Shown here: positions 44,845 to 52,799 of the stretch, piece after piece
Numbering within the stretch: the first letter of the stretch is position 1
Layout: every line of letters starts with the position of its first letter
The notes under the pieces: generated by a model
Told to the model about the DNA's origin: nothing
The model's input: the letters and a program-made list of their open reading frames with translations, nothing else
The model's database searches: none
Program-made: the position numbers and the translations under genes
Origin: Allobosea psychrotolerans
Lineage (GTDB): Bacteria; Pseudomonadota; Alphaproteobacteria; Rhizobiales; Beijerinckiaceae
Direction of reading: 5' to 3'
NCBI RefSeq assembly: GCF_002917105.1
Contig: NZ_PQFZ01000003.1
Span: 29,808-93,807 of the forward strand
Length of the DNA stretch: 64,000 bases

Positions 44845-45767
44845 GTGCCACGCTCGCCATCGATGTGCGTGGCATGACCAAGCGCTTCGGCCGGCGCACG
44901 GTGGTCGACAATGTCGATCTCGCCGTGGCGACCGGGGAAATCGTCGGCTTCCTCGGCCCCAACGGCTCGGGCAAGACGACGACGATCCGGATGATCTGCG
45001 GGCTACTCCGGCCCGATGCCGGGCAGGGCACGGTGCTGGGCCTCGATGTCCGCACGCAGAGCGCCGCGATCAAGCGCCAGGTCGGCTACATGACCCAGCG
45101 CTTCTCCTTCTACGAAGATTTGACGATCGCCGAGAACCTGACCTTCGTGGCGCGGCTCTATGAGCTGAAGCCCGTCGAGGAAGCGGTGGCGAAGACGCTG
45201 GAAGGGCTCGGCCTCAGCTCGCGCAAGGACCAGCTCGCCGGCACGCTCTCCGGCGGCTGGAAGCAGCGGCTGGCGCTGGCCGCCTGCATCATGCACCAGC
45301 CGCGGCTGCTGCTGCTCGACGAGCCGACAGCCGGTGTCGACCCCAAGGCGCGGCGCGAGTTCTGGGACGAGATCCATCGCCTCGCTGCGGATGGGCTCAC
45401 CGTGCTGGTTTCGACCCATTACATGGACGAGGCCGAGCGCTGCCACCGCATCGGCTACATCGCCTATGGCCGTATGCTGGCGACCGGGACGGTCGAGGAG
45501 GTGGTGCGCGGCTCCGGTCTCGTCACCTATATCGTCCATGGTGCGCTGAGACCTGAGCAGATGCGGGCTCTCTCAATGGCCGATGGCGTCGAGCAGATCG
45601 CCCCCTTCGGTGCGAGCCTGCATGTCGTCGGCACTGATCGGAGCAAGCTGGAGGCGGCGCTGGCGCCGCTTAAGGGCGAAGCGGGCATCGGGGTCGAGCC
45701 GGGCGAGACCAGCCTCGAGGATGTCTTCATCAAGTTCATGACCGGCGCGCAGGAGCGGGCGGCATGA
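44841..45767 (+). CDS. ABC exporter ATP-binding protein (YbhF-like, single domain)
   Basis: This 308-residue ATPase has Walker A GPNGSGKTT near residue 39, the Q-loop, signature LSGGWKQR, Walker B LLLLDEPTAGVDP and the switch His in STHYMDEAE. The C-terminal region (TGTVEEVVRGSG ... SLEDVFIKFMTG) is typical of ABC-2-type exporters. E. coli YbhF is about twice as long with two ATPase domains; this one has one. It starts with GTG overlapping the adaptor stop (GTGA), and the next gene overlaps its own stop. Confidence 0.93.
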   Translation: MSATLAIDVRGMTKRFGRRTVVDNVDLAVATGEIVGFLGPNGSGKTTTIRMICGLLRPDAGQGTVLGLDVRTQSAAIKRQVGYMTQRFSFYEDLTIAENLTFVARLYELKPVEEAVAKTLEGLGLSSRKDQLAGTLSGGWKQRLALAACIMHQPRLLLLDEPTAGVDPKARREFWDEIHRLAADGLTVLVSTHYMDEAERCHRIGYIAYGRMLATGTVEEVVRGSGLVTYIVHGALRPEQMRALSMADGVEQIAPFGASLHVVGTDRSKLEAALAPLKGEAGIGVEPGETSLEDVFIKFMTGAQERAA

Positions 45768-46906
45768 TCGCGCTATTCTCCCCCAGCCGGCTTGGCGCCA
45801 TGCTCGCCAAGGAATTCGTGCAGATGCGGCGCGACCGCATCACCTTCGCCATGATGCTGGCGGTGCCGATCATCCAGCTCCTGCTCTTCGGCTATGCGAT
45901 CAACAACGATCCGCGCGGCCTGCCGGCGGCGATCCTCGCGCTCGGTCAGGACCGCTATACGCGCGCCGTGGTCTCGGCGCTGGAGGTCTCGAACTACTAT
46001 CGCTTCGGCGAGCGTCCGCAGAGCGCGGCGGAGGCCGAAAGCCTGATGGCGAAGGGGGAAATCTCCTTCCTCGTCACCATTCCCAGCGATTTCGGCACGC
46101 GGGTCGAGCGAGCGGATGCACCGCGCATCCTCGTCGAGGCCGACGCGACCGATCCGGCCGCGGCGAGCGGCGCAGTCTCGGCGCTGGGCACGATCGCGAG
46201 CCGTGCCTTGCAACGGGCGCAAGGCCACGAGCCCGTGACCGATCCGGCCAGCCGAGGAGGGGACAGCCTCTCCTTCGTCGTCCACCGGCGCTACAACCCG
46301 GAGAACATCACCCAGTACAACATCGTGCCCGGCCTGCTCGGCGTCATCCTGCAGATGACCATGGTGATGATGACGGCCATGGCGCTGACCCGCGAGATCG
46401 AGCGCGGCACGATGGAGAACCTGCTCGCGATGCCGGCGACGGCCGGCGAGATCATGCTCGGCAAGGTGCTGCCCTATCTTGCCATCGGCGCCGTGCAGGT
46501 CGTGATCGTGCTGGGCGCGGCCAAACTGCTCTTTGCCGTCCCCTTCCTCGGCGGGCTCGGGCTGCTGTTGAGCTGTGTCCTGATCTTCGTGCTGGCGCTG
46601 GTGCTGCTCGGCTACACCATCTCGACGATGGCGCGCACGCAGCTCCAGGCGATGCAGCTCACCTTCTTTTTCTTCCTGCCGTCGCTGATGCTGTCAGGCT
46701 TCATGTTCCCCTTCGCCGGCATGCCGGGCTGGGCGCAGGCGCTGGGCGAAATATTCCCGCTGACGCATTTCCTGCGGATCATCCGCGCGATCATGCTGAA
46801 GGGCGCCGGCCTCGGAGATATCGGCGACGAGATGTTCTATCTCAGCCTGTTCGTGCCGATCTATGCGGGCATCGCGCTGATGCGATTCCGGAGCACGCTG
46901 GATTGA
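45764..46906 (+). CDS. ABC-2 type exporter permease (YbhR/YbhS-like)
   Basis: This 380-residue permease has an N-terminal helix (FAMMLAVPIIQLLLFGYAI), a large extracytoplasmic domain (about 45-180) and five C-terminal helices, including MVMMTAMALTREIERGTMENLLAMPATAGEIMLGK, an ABC-2 family motif. It closes with FFFLPSLMLSGFMFPFAGMPGWAQALGEIFPLTHFLRIIRAIMLKG. The E. coli set has two such permeases, so this one probably works as a homodimer. The substrate is unknown; xenobiotic or antibiotic efflux is likely. Confidence 0.92.
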   Translation: MIALFSPSRLGAMLAKEFVQMRRDRITFAMMLAVPIIQLLLFGYAINNDPRGLPAAILALGQDRYTRAVVSALEVSNYYRFGERPQSAAEAESLMAKGEISFLVTIPSDFGTRVERADAPRILVEADATDPAAASGAVSALGTIASRALQRAQGHEPVTDPASRGGDSLSFVVHRRYNPENITQYNIVPGLLGVILQMTMVMMTAMALTREIERGTMENLLAMPATAGEIMLGKVLPYLAIGAVQVVIVLGAAKLLFAVPFLGGLGLLLSCVLIFVLALVLLGYTISTMARTQLQAMQLTFFFFLPSLMLSGFMFPFAGMPGWAQALGEIFPLTHFLRIIRAIMLKGAGLGDIGDEMFYLSLFVPIYAGIALMRFRSTLD

Positions 46907-46977
46907 GGCAAGCGAGAGACAGATACGACGCCCTGTCACTTGCAAAATGATAGCAACTGCTTTAGCTCGGACGCACC

Positions 46978-47493
46978 ATGCAACCGAAGCTCGTTCCGCT
47001 TGCCGAATGCCCCTGCGCCCGCACGGTCGAGACCGTCGGCGAATGGTGGAGCATCCTGATCCTGCGCGACGCCTTGCAGGGTTTCTCACGCTTCGACGAA
47101 TTCCAGCGCAGCCTCGGCATCGCGCCGAACATACTGGCGCGGCGGCTCAAACATCTGACCGAGAGCGGGCTGTTCGAGCGGCGGCTCTATCAAGAGCGGC
47201 CGCAGCGCTACGAATACGTCCTGACCGCGAAGGGAAGGGACTTCTTCCCCGTGATCGCCGCGATGGTCGCATTCGGCAATCGGCATCTCGCCCCCGAAGG
47301 CGCGGCGCTGGTGCTGGCCGAGTGCGAGACGGCGCGGCCGGTCGAACCGGTCATGGTCGATGCCGCGAGCTTGCGTCCGATCACGCCTGATACCGTCATG
47401 GTGGTTGCCGGCCCGCAGGCGAGTCCCGGTATGCGCCAGCGCCTGGCCACCATCGCGACGATGCGCTCGGCCGTACCTTCCCAAAACGAATAG
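46978..47493 (+). CDS. HxlR-family transcriptional regulator
   Basis: This 171-residue protein has the HxlR winged-helix pattern: CPCARTVETVGEWWSILILRDALQGFSRFDEFQRSLGIAPNILARRLKHLTESGLFERR and RYEYVLTAKGRDFFPVI, with the conserved Cys near the N-terminus. About 60 residues follow that are not conserved. It precedes fabF by 9 bases on the same strand, so it may control that gene. Confidence 0.9.
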   Translation: MQPKLVPLAECPCARTVETVGEWWSILILRDALQGFSRFDEFQRSLGIAPNILARRLKHLTESGLFERRLYQERPQRYEYVLTAKGRDFFPVIAAMVAFGNRHLAPEGAALVLAECETARPVEPVMVDAASLRPITPDTVMVVAGPQASPGMRQRLATIATMRSAVPSQNE

Positions 47494-47502
47494 GACATTC
47501 AA

Positions 47503-48768
47503 ATGCGTCGTGTGGTCGTAACCGGTATGGGCGTGGTCTCGCCTCTTGGCTGCGGAGCCGAACTGGCCTGGCAGCGCCTGCTTGCCGGCCGCTCCGGGCT
47601 GCGTCGCCTGCCGGATTCGATCGTCGAGAGTTTACCGGCCAAGGTTGCCGGCGCCGTGCCGTCGCAGGAGGAGGACAGCGAGGGCGGTTTCGATCCCGAC
47701 GGTGCGATCGCGCCCAAGGACCAGCGCAAGATGGACCGCTTCATTCAGTTCGCGCTGGTCGCGGCGAAGGAGGCGCTGATGCAGGCGAATTGGCGCCCCG
47801 TGAGCGAAGCCGAGCAGGAGCGCACTGCGACGGTGATCGCCTCCGGCATAGGCGGCTTCCCCGCGATCGCAGAGGCCGTGCGCCTCACAGATGCTCGCGG
47901 TGTGCGCCGGCTCTCGCCCTTCACGATTCCGTCCTTCCTGGTCAATCTCGCCGCCGGCCATGTCTCGATCGACCATGGCTTCAAGGGGCCGATCGGCGCG
48001 CCGGTAACCGCTTGCGCGGCCGGCGTTCAGGCTATCGGCGATGCGGCGCGGCTGATCCGCGCCGGCGAGGCCGATATTGCGCTCTGTGGCGGCAGCGAGG
48101 CCTGCATCGATCTCGTCGCGCTCGGTGGTTTCGCAGCGGCGCGTGCGCTCTCGACGGGCTTCAGCGAAGAACCCGAAAAAGCCTCGCGCCCGTTTGACCG
48201 TGACCGCGACGGCTTCGTCATGGGCGAGGGCGCCGGTGTGCTGGTGATCGAGGCGCTGGAGCATGCGCAGGCACGAGGCGCCAAAATCCTGGCCGAGCTC
48301 ACCGGCTATGGCACCAGCGCCGATGCCTACCACATCACCTCCGGCCCCGAGGATGGCTCGGGTGCGCGCCGTGCCATGGAGATTGCGCTGAAACAGGCAG
48401 GGCTTCAGCCCGGCGATGTCCAGCACCTCAATGCCCATTCGACCTCGACGCAAGTCGGCGACCGCGGCGAGCTCGCAGCGATCAAGGCCGTCTTCGGCAC
48501 CGAGAAGAGCATTGCGATCAGCGCGACGAAATCGGCGACGGGCCACCTGCTCGGCGCAGCCGGCGGGCTGGAGGCGATCTTCACGGTGCTGGCGCTGCGC
48601 GACCAGATCGCGCCGCCGACGCTCAACCTCGAGCATCCCGATGAGATGGCGTCCGGGCTGGATGTTGTGGCCAAGCATGCGCGGCCGCTTGCGATGGAGC
48701 ATGCCATCTCGAACGGATTTGGGTTCGGTGGCGTGAATGCCAGCGTGGTATTCCGACGCTGGGAATAG
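47503..48768 (+). CDS. fabF: Beta-ketoacyl-ACP synthase II (FabF type), accessory copy
   Basis: KAS II condenses malonyl-ACP with acyl-ACP in fatty-acid synthesis. The 421-residue product has the Cys-His-His active site: Cys in APVTACAAGVQAIG, His in NAHSTSTQVGD and His in SATKSATGHLLGAAG. It also ends with the family FGFGGVNASVVFRRW. It is not next to acpP or fabG, and it follows an HxlR regulator. It is thus probably a second, regulated KAS rather than the housekeeping enzyme. Confidence 0.9.
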   Translation: MRRVVVTGMGVVSPLGCGAELAWQRLLAGRSGLRRLPDSIVESLPAKVAGAVPSQEEDSEGGFDPDGAIAPKDQRKMDRFIQFALVAAKEALMQANWRPVSEAEQERTATVIASGIGGFPAIAEAVRLTDARGVRRLSPFTIPSFLVNLAAGHVSIDHGFKGPIGAPVTACAAGVQAIGDAARLIRAGEADIALCGGSEACIDLVALGGFAAARALSTGFSEEPEKASRPFDRDRDGFVMGEGAGVLVIEALEHAQARGAKILAELTGYGTSADAYHITSGPEDGSGARRAMEIALKQAGLQPGDVQHLNAHSTSTQVGDRGELAAIKAVFGTEKSIAISATKSATGHLLGAAGGLEAIFTVLALRDQIAPPTLNLEHPDEMASGLDVVAKHARPLAMEHAISNGFGFGGVNASVVFRRWE

Positions 48769-49070
48769 GACCGCTCATGCCTTGCTGACGCGGGATTTTG
48801 CCGATGTGGGATTCAGCCTGAAAATACGTTTCCCACATCAGATTCGCCTCCGGCCGGAGACTGCGGAGTAAGCTAGGATCGCGGACCTGTTCTATCTCTC
48901 GGATCTTCCGCTCAAGTTTGTAATTGTTATAATTCTTGGCCTACATCTTGTTTATTGCAAGTAAATAATATTCGGAATTGAAGTTTATGTTGGATTTTTA
49001 CTGATATCGCCGTTAGGGCTTCGCTCGCCGTCGCGGATGTCGCGTGTCAGGCAGGTCCCTTTGTTCAGAT
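48769..49070. other. fabF to ABC-importer spacer
   Basis: This 302-base gap holds a 9-bp inverted repeat (48803-48811 / 48831-48839, GATGTGGGA / TCCCACATC, 19-base spacer) that may end the fabF transcript. An AT-rich stretch follows from about 48900 to 49000, with TATAAT at 48928-48933. That may be the promoter region of the importer operon, but a matching -35 box is not evident. No gene is supported. Confidence 0.5.
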
Positions 49071-49835
49071 ATGCCGGCTTTCAGTGGATTCCTTGTCTTT
49101 GGGGTTTTGGGGCTTGCCTGGTTCGCGACCAGCGCGACCGGCTTCGTGTCGCCATTTCTACTGCCGGGGCCGTTTACGGTGGCACAGGCCGGCTGGCAGC
49201 TCATCCAGGATGGTTCGCTCGCCAAACACGCCGCGATCAGCCTGCAGCGCGTCGGCCTCGGCTACGGATTATCGGTAATTCTCGCGCTGCCGCTGGCGCT
49301 GCTTTTTGGGCTGTTGCCGCGTCTGCGCTCCTTCTGCGAGCCCGCGCTCGAATTCCTGCGCCAGATTCCGCCGTTGGCGCTGTTGCCGCTGTTGATTCTC
49401 TGGCTCGGCATCGGCGAGGTGCAGAAGGTCGGCGTCATCGTACTGTCCTGCTTCTTTCCGATCTTTCTCGGAGCGCTCGGCGGGATCGCCCAAGCTGATC
49501 CGAAGCTGATCGAGGTCGGGCGCATCTGCGGCCTGAGCCGGGGGGAGATCCTGACGCGCATCGTTCTGCCGGCGTCCCTGCCAGCGCTGGTGGTCGGGCT
49601 GCGGATTGCGCTCGGCTACAGCTGGCGGGCGCTGGTCGGGGCTGAACTGATCGCTTCGAGTGCGGGGCTCGGCTATCTGATCATCGACGCCCAAAACATG
49701 GCGCGGACCGACATCGTGCTCGTCGGCGTGCTGGTCATCGGCGTGCTCGGGCTTATCGCCGATGCGCTGGCGCGCTGCGCCTTGCGCAGATCGGCACCGT
49801 GGCTGCGCTCGCAGCTGGAGCTCGGCCGTGTTTGA
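49071..49835 (+). CDS. ABC importer permease (SsuC/TauC/NrtB-type)
   Basis: This 254-residue inner-membrane permease has six hydrophobic segments and the EAA-type loop (GGIAQADPKLIEVGRICGLSRGEILTRIVLPASLP) that meets the ATPase. It belongs to the family for nitrate, sulfonate, taurine or pyrimidine-precursor import. ATG 49071 is chosen; a GTG at 49044 would add nine residues. First of a five-gene operon. Confidence 0.9.
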   Translation: MPAFSGFLVFGVLGLAWFATSATGFVSPFLLPGPFTVAQAGWQLIQDGSLAKHAAISLQRVGLGYGLSVILALPLALLFGLLPRLRSFCEPALEFLRQIPPLALLPLLILWLGIGEVQKVGVIVLSCFFPIFLGALGGIAQADPKLIEVGRICGLSRGEILTRIVLPASLPALVVGLRIALGYSWRALVGAELIASSAGLGYLIIDAQNMARTDIVLVGVLVIGVLGLIADALARCALRRSAPWLRSQLELGRV

Positions 49836-50580
49836 AGCGCGCAATCTCGGCCTGCGCTATACGGTCGGCGAGCGGGCGTTCGCGGCGCTGGAGGGCGTTG
49901 ATCTCAGCCTGCCTCGCGGTGGCTTCACCACCATCGTCGGGCGCAGCGGCTGCGGCAAGACCACGCTGCTGCGGCTGCTGGCCGGGCTGGCGGAACCGAG
50001 CGACGGCGAACTGCATTTCGAGGGCGGTGGTCGCCCCCGCATCGGCTATGTCTTCCAGGAGCCGCGGCTGATGCCTTGGCTCAGCGTCGCCGGCAATGTC
50101 GGCCTGGGCCTCGTGGGCCGCCTCGACAAGGGGGCGCTGATGCGCCGCGTCACCGAGGCGCTGCAACTCGTCGGCTTGTCCGGCTTCGCCGAGGCGATGC
50201 CGGACCAGTTGTCCGGCGGCATGGCCCAGCGCGTCGCGCTTGCGCGCGCCCTGGTGCTCGAACCCGATCTGTTGCTGCTCGATGAGCCTTTCGGCGCGCT
50301 CGACGCTTTCACCCGCCGCAGCTTGCAGATGGAGCTGGTCGAGATCTGGCGGGCGCGCGGCACGACGATCGTTTTCGTCACGCATGATGTCGAGGAAGCC
50401 GTGCTGCTGGGGCAGGCGGTCGCCGAACTCTCCGAGGGTCGGCTCGTTGGCCTGCATAGGGTCGATCTGCCCTATCCGCGCGACGCCACCGATCCCGCTC
50501 TGCTCGCCCATCGCCGCACCGTGCTGGAGCGGCTGCTCGAAACGGGGCCGAATTCTCACCTCAAGGAAACCGTGCCATGA
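49828..50580 (+). CDS. ABC importer ATP-binding protein (SsuB/TauB-type)
   Basis: This 250-residue ATPase has Walker A GRSGCGKTT, signature LSGGMAQR, Walker B LLLLDEPFGALD and switch His in FVTHDVEEAV. These match the nitrate/sulfonate/taurine importer ATPases. It starts with GTG, overlapping the permease by 8 bases, and ends overlapping the binding-protein gene. Confidence 0.93.
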   Translation: MFEARNLGLRYTVGERAFAALEGVDLSLPRGGFTTIVGRSGCGKTTLLRLLAGLAEPSDGELHFEGGGRPRIGYVFQEPRLMPWLSVAGNVGLGLVGRLDKGALMRRVTEALQLVGLSGFAEAMPDQLSGGMAQRVALARALVLEPDLLLLDEPFGALDAFTRRSLQMELVEIWRARGTTIVFVTHDVEEAVLLGQAVAELSEGRLVGLHRVDLPYPRDATDPALLAHRRTVLERLLETGPNSHLKETVP

Positions 50581-51533
50581 GACTTCTGAAGCTCTACCTC
50601 GCCGTGGCAATGCTCGCGACATCGTCGATGATCGCCGCCGATGCCGCTGACAAGCCGGCAAGCGTCCGCGTGACCTATGTCACCTCGCCCTTCAACGTGC
50701 CCTCGATCATCATGCGCAAGAAGGGCTTCCTCGACGAGGCTTTCGGTGCGCTCGGCGTCAAGACGGAGAATCCGGAGATCACCTCGGGCGGTGCGCAGAT
50801 TCAGGCGCTGGCGGCCGGCGCCATCGATATCGCCAGCGTGCTCGGCGGCACCTCGGCTATCCTCGGTCGTGCCAACGGCATCGACCTCAAGGTCATCGCC
50901 GCCTATTCGCGCTCGCCCAAGGCCTTCTTTGTGATGACCGGTGCGAATGGCCCCGGCAGCATCGAGGCGCTCAAGGGCAAGAGCGTTGCCGGGCCGAAGG
51001 GCACGACGCTCAACCAGCTCCTCGCGGCGGCGCTCGCTTCCCGGGGCATGAAGCTGACCGATGTCGAGTATCTCAACATGGACCTGCCGGCCGCGCGCGC
51101 CGCACTGCTCGCCGGCAAGGTCGATGCTGCGACGCTGGCCGGCGCCAATGCGCTGCAGGTCGAGGCGGCCGGTGGGCGCATCCTCGCGAGCGGGGAGGGG
51201 CTGATCGCGCCGATTTCGGTCATCGCCGTCCGCGGCGCCTTCCTGCGGGAGCAGCCCGCTCTGGTGGCCGCCTATCTCGCCGCCCATCGCAAGGCGCTCG
51301 ACTTCATGCGCGACAATCCCGAGGAGGCTTTGAAGATCGCGGCCGAGGACCAGAAGATTTCGACCGATGACGCGCGCAAGCAGCTGCCCTGGTACGATTT
51401 CACCCTGGCGATGACCGATCGCGACATCGAGAACCTTGCCGGCGACCAGCACTTCATGGTCGAGGCCGGAATGCTGCAGAAGACGATCGACATCCGCGCC
51501 GATCTGATCGATCCGCTGGCGTTCAAGCCGTGA
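50577..51533 (+). CDS. ABC importer substrate-binding protein (NMT1/SsuA-like)
   Basis: This 318-residue periplasmic protein has a signal peptide (LLKLYLAVAMLATSSMIAADAA). The SsuA/TauA-like fold shows FNVPSIIMRKKGFLDEAFGALG, GGAQIQALAAGAIDIASVLGGTSAIL and LKGKSVAGPKGTTLNQLL. The family binds sulfonates, taurine, nitrate or thiamine precursors. The ligand here is not clear, and the two downstream genes suggest an unusual substrate. Confidence 0.9.
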   Translation: MRLLKLYLAVAMLATSSMIAADAADKPASVRVTYVTSPFNVPSIIMRKKGFLDEAFGALGVKTENPEITSGGAQIQALAAGAIDIASVLGGTSAILGRANGIDLKVIAAYSRSPKAFFVMTGANGPGSIEALKGKSVAGPKGTTLNQLLAAALASRGMKLTDVEYLNMDLPAARAALLAGKVDAATLAGANALQVEAAGGRILASGEGLIAPISVIAVRGAFLREQPALVAAYLAAHRKALDFMRDNPEEALKIAAEDQKISTDDARKQLPWYDFTLAMTDRDIENLAGDQHFMVEAGMLQKTIDIRADLIDPLAFKP

Positions 51534-52147
51534 ACGACGTCGCCCTGCTCGATTGCGAACAGGCCGAGGGCGGCGTCCAGGATCTGATCCGCGACCTCGC
51601 CCTGGGGCCGCGCATTGCTTTGCTGCCGCTCTACGATCTGGGGCGGACCGATCTCACCGCCTTTCGCGGCCTGATGATCGGTCTCCATGCCGACCAGCGC
51701 TATCTGTCCTCGCGCCGGGCTCAGCTCGAAAGTTTCCTGGCGCAGGGGGGAACGATCGTGGTCTGCGGCCATGTCGGCCATCCTTTCCTGGCCGAACTGA
51801 ATCTCTTCGCGCCGATCCCGAACTATCGCGTCGAGGATCTCGAAGTGAACCACGAAGCGGCGCATCCGGTCTGGGAGGGAGTCGAGATGGAGCATCTGTC
51901 GCGCCGCCGGGGCGTGGCCGGCTTCTACGGCCGCGGCTCGAACCCGCCGCCGCCGGGCGCGCGCATCCTCAACAGTCTCGGGCCCGGCCGCCACCCGGTC
52001 GATTTCGAGTGCCGGCCGGCGGTTGGCGGGCGGCTATTGGTCCATGCGGGGGCGGATCTCTGGGGCTATCACGGCTCCGGCTCGACCGCGGACCGGATCA
52101 TGCCGCAACTGCTCGATTGGATCACAGCCCCGATGGAGGCCTGGTGA
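51530..52147 (+). CDS. Unknown protein, first of two tandem paralogs (ThuA/amidotransferase-like fold)
   Basis: This 205-residue cytoplasmic protein starts with GTG overlapping the binding-protein stop (GTGA). The core FRGLMIGLHADQRYLSSRRA, then QLESFLAQGGTIVVCGH, resembles the beta-alpha-beta core of class-I amidotransferase-like or ThuA proteins. The end, GGRLLVHAGADLWGYHG, then RIMPQLLDWI, aligns with the next gene. I see no clear Cys-His-Glu triad. Function is not assigned. The coupling to the importer suggests a role in processing or sensing the imported compound. Confidence 0.65.
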   Translation: MNDVALLDCEQAEGGVQDLIRDLALGPRIALLPLYDLGRTDLTAFRGLMIGLHADQRYLSSRRAQLESFLAQGGTIVVCGHVGHPFLAELNLFAPIPNYRVEDLEVNHEAAHPVWEGVEMEHLSRRRGVAGFYGRGSNPPPPGARILNSLGPGRHPVDFECRPAVGGRLLVHAGADLWGYHGSGSTADRIMPQLLDWITAPMEAW

Positions 52148-52785
52148 TGCTGGCGCTGCTCGAGGGGGGAACCTATTTCCATAGAGAGGCGATCGAGGGC
52201 GAACGCCTGACAGGACGTTTCGACCGCACGATATACGCACCAGAACTCGATGCCGCCGCTCTTGCGGGCTGTGACGCGCTGATTGTCGCCGACCGCATTC
52301 ATCCGGCGGTGCTGCGGCGCAAGCGGCCGCTTCTGCTCGGCTATCTCGCGACCGGCGGCACGCTGATCGTGCTAGGCGAAAACCGGGCGCAGGACTGGGC
52401 GCCGGGCGTCGCCTGGGAGTTCAGGCCGACGAATTTCTGGTGGTGGCTGGAGAAGGGGACCGATCCCGGCCACCGGATCGCTGCGCCGGAGCACGAGATC
52501 TTCCGCTATGTCGGCATGGGCGAACTGGTCTGGCATTATCACGGGCTGCTGACGCCGCCGCCGGGCGCGACCTCGCTGGTCGAGATCACGCCGGAGGGGG
52601 ATCCGCAGGGCAAGGGCGGCTCGATCCTCTACGATCACCGCAATGTCGGCGGCGGGCCGGGCCGCATGATCGTGACCACGCTCGACCCGTTCTACCACCA
52701 TGGCAGCTTCTTCATGCCGGCGGCGTCACGCTTCCTCGGCAAGCTGCTCGACTGGACGGACGAGGCGTTTCGGGCGTCGCGCTGA
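52147..52785 (+). CDS. Unknown protein, second of two tandem paralogs
   Basis: This 212-residue protein aligns along its length with the gene before it: LAGCDALIVADRIHPAVLRRKRPLLLGYLATGGTLIVLGE matches the core there, EIFRYVGMGELVWHYHGLLTPPPGA matches MEHLSRRRGV...NPPPPGA, and SRFLGKLLDWT the end. It has extra His and Trp residues (WHYHGL, FYHHGSFF) that could bind a metal or ligand. The start overlaps the previous stop (TGATG). Function is unknown. It ends the five-gene operon, convergent with pccB. Confidence 0.65.
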   Translation: MLALLEGGTYFHREAIEGERLTGRFDRTIYAPELDAAALAGCDALIVADRIHPAVLRRKRPLLLGYLATGGTLIVLGENRAQDWAPGVAWEFRPTNFWWWLEKGTDPGHRIAAPEHEIFRYVGMGELVWHYHGLLTPPPGATSLVEITPEGDPQGKGGSILYDHRNVGGGPGRMIVTTLDPFYHHGSFFMPAASRFLGKLLDWTDEAFRASR

Positions 52786-52799
52786 GCACGCGACGCCTC

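Noticed and set aside
48803-48839. A strong fabF terminator
   Set aside because: The stem is only 9 bp with a 19-base loop and no U-run, so it is noted as an inverted repeat inside the spacer only.
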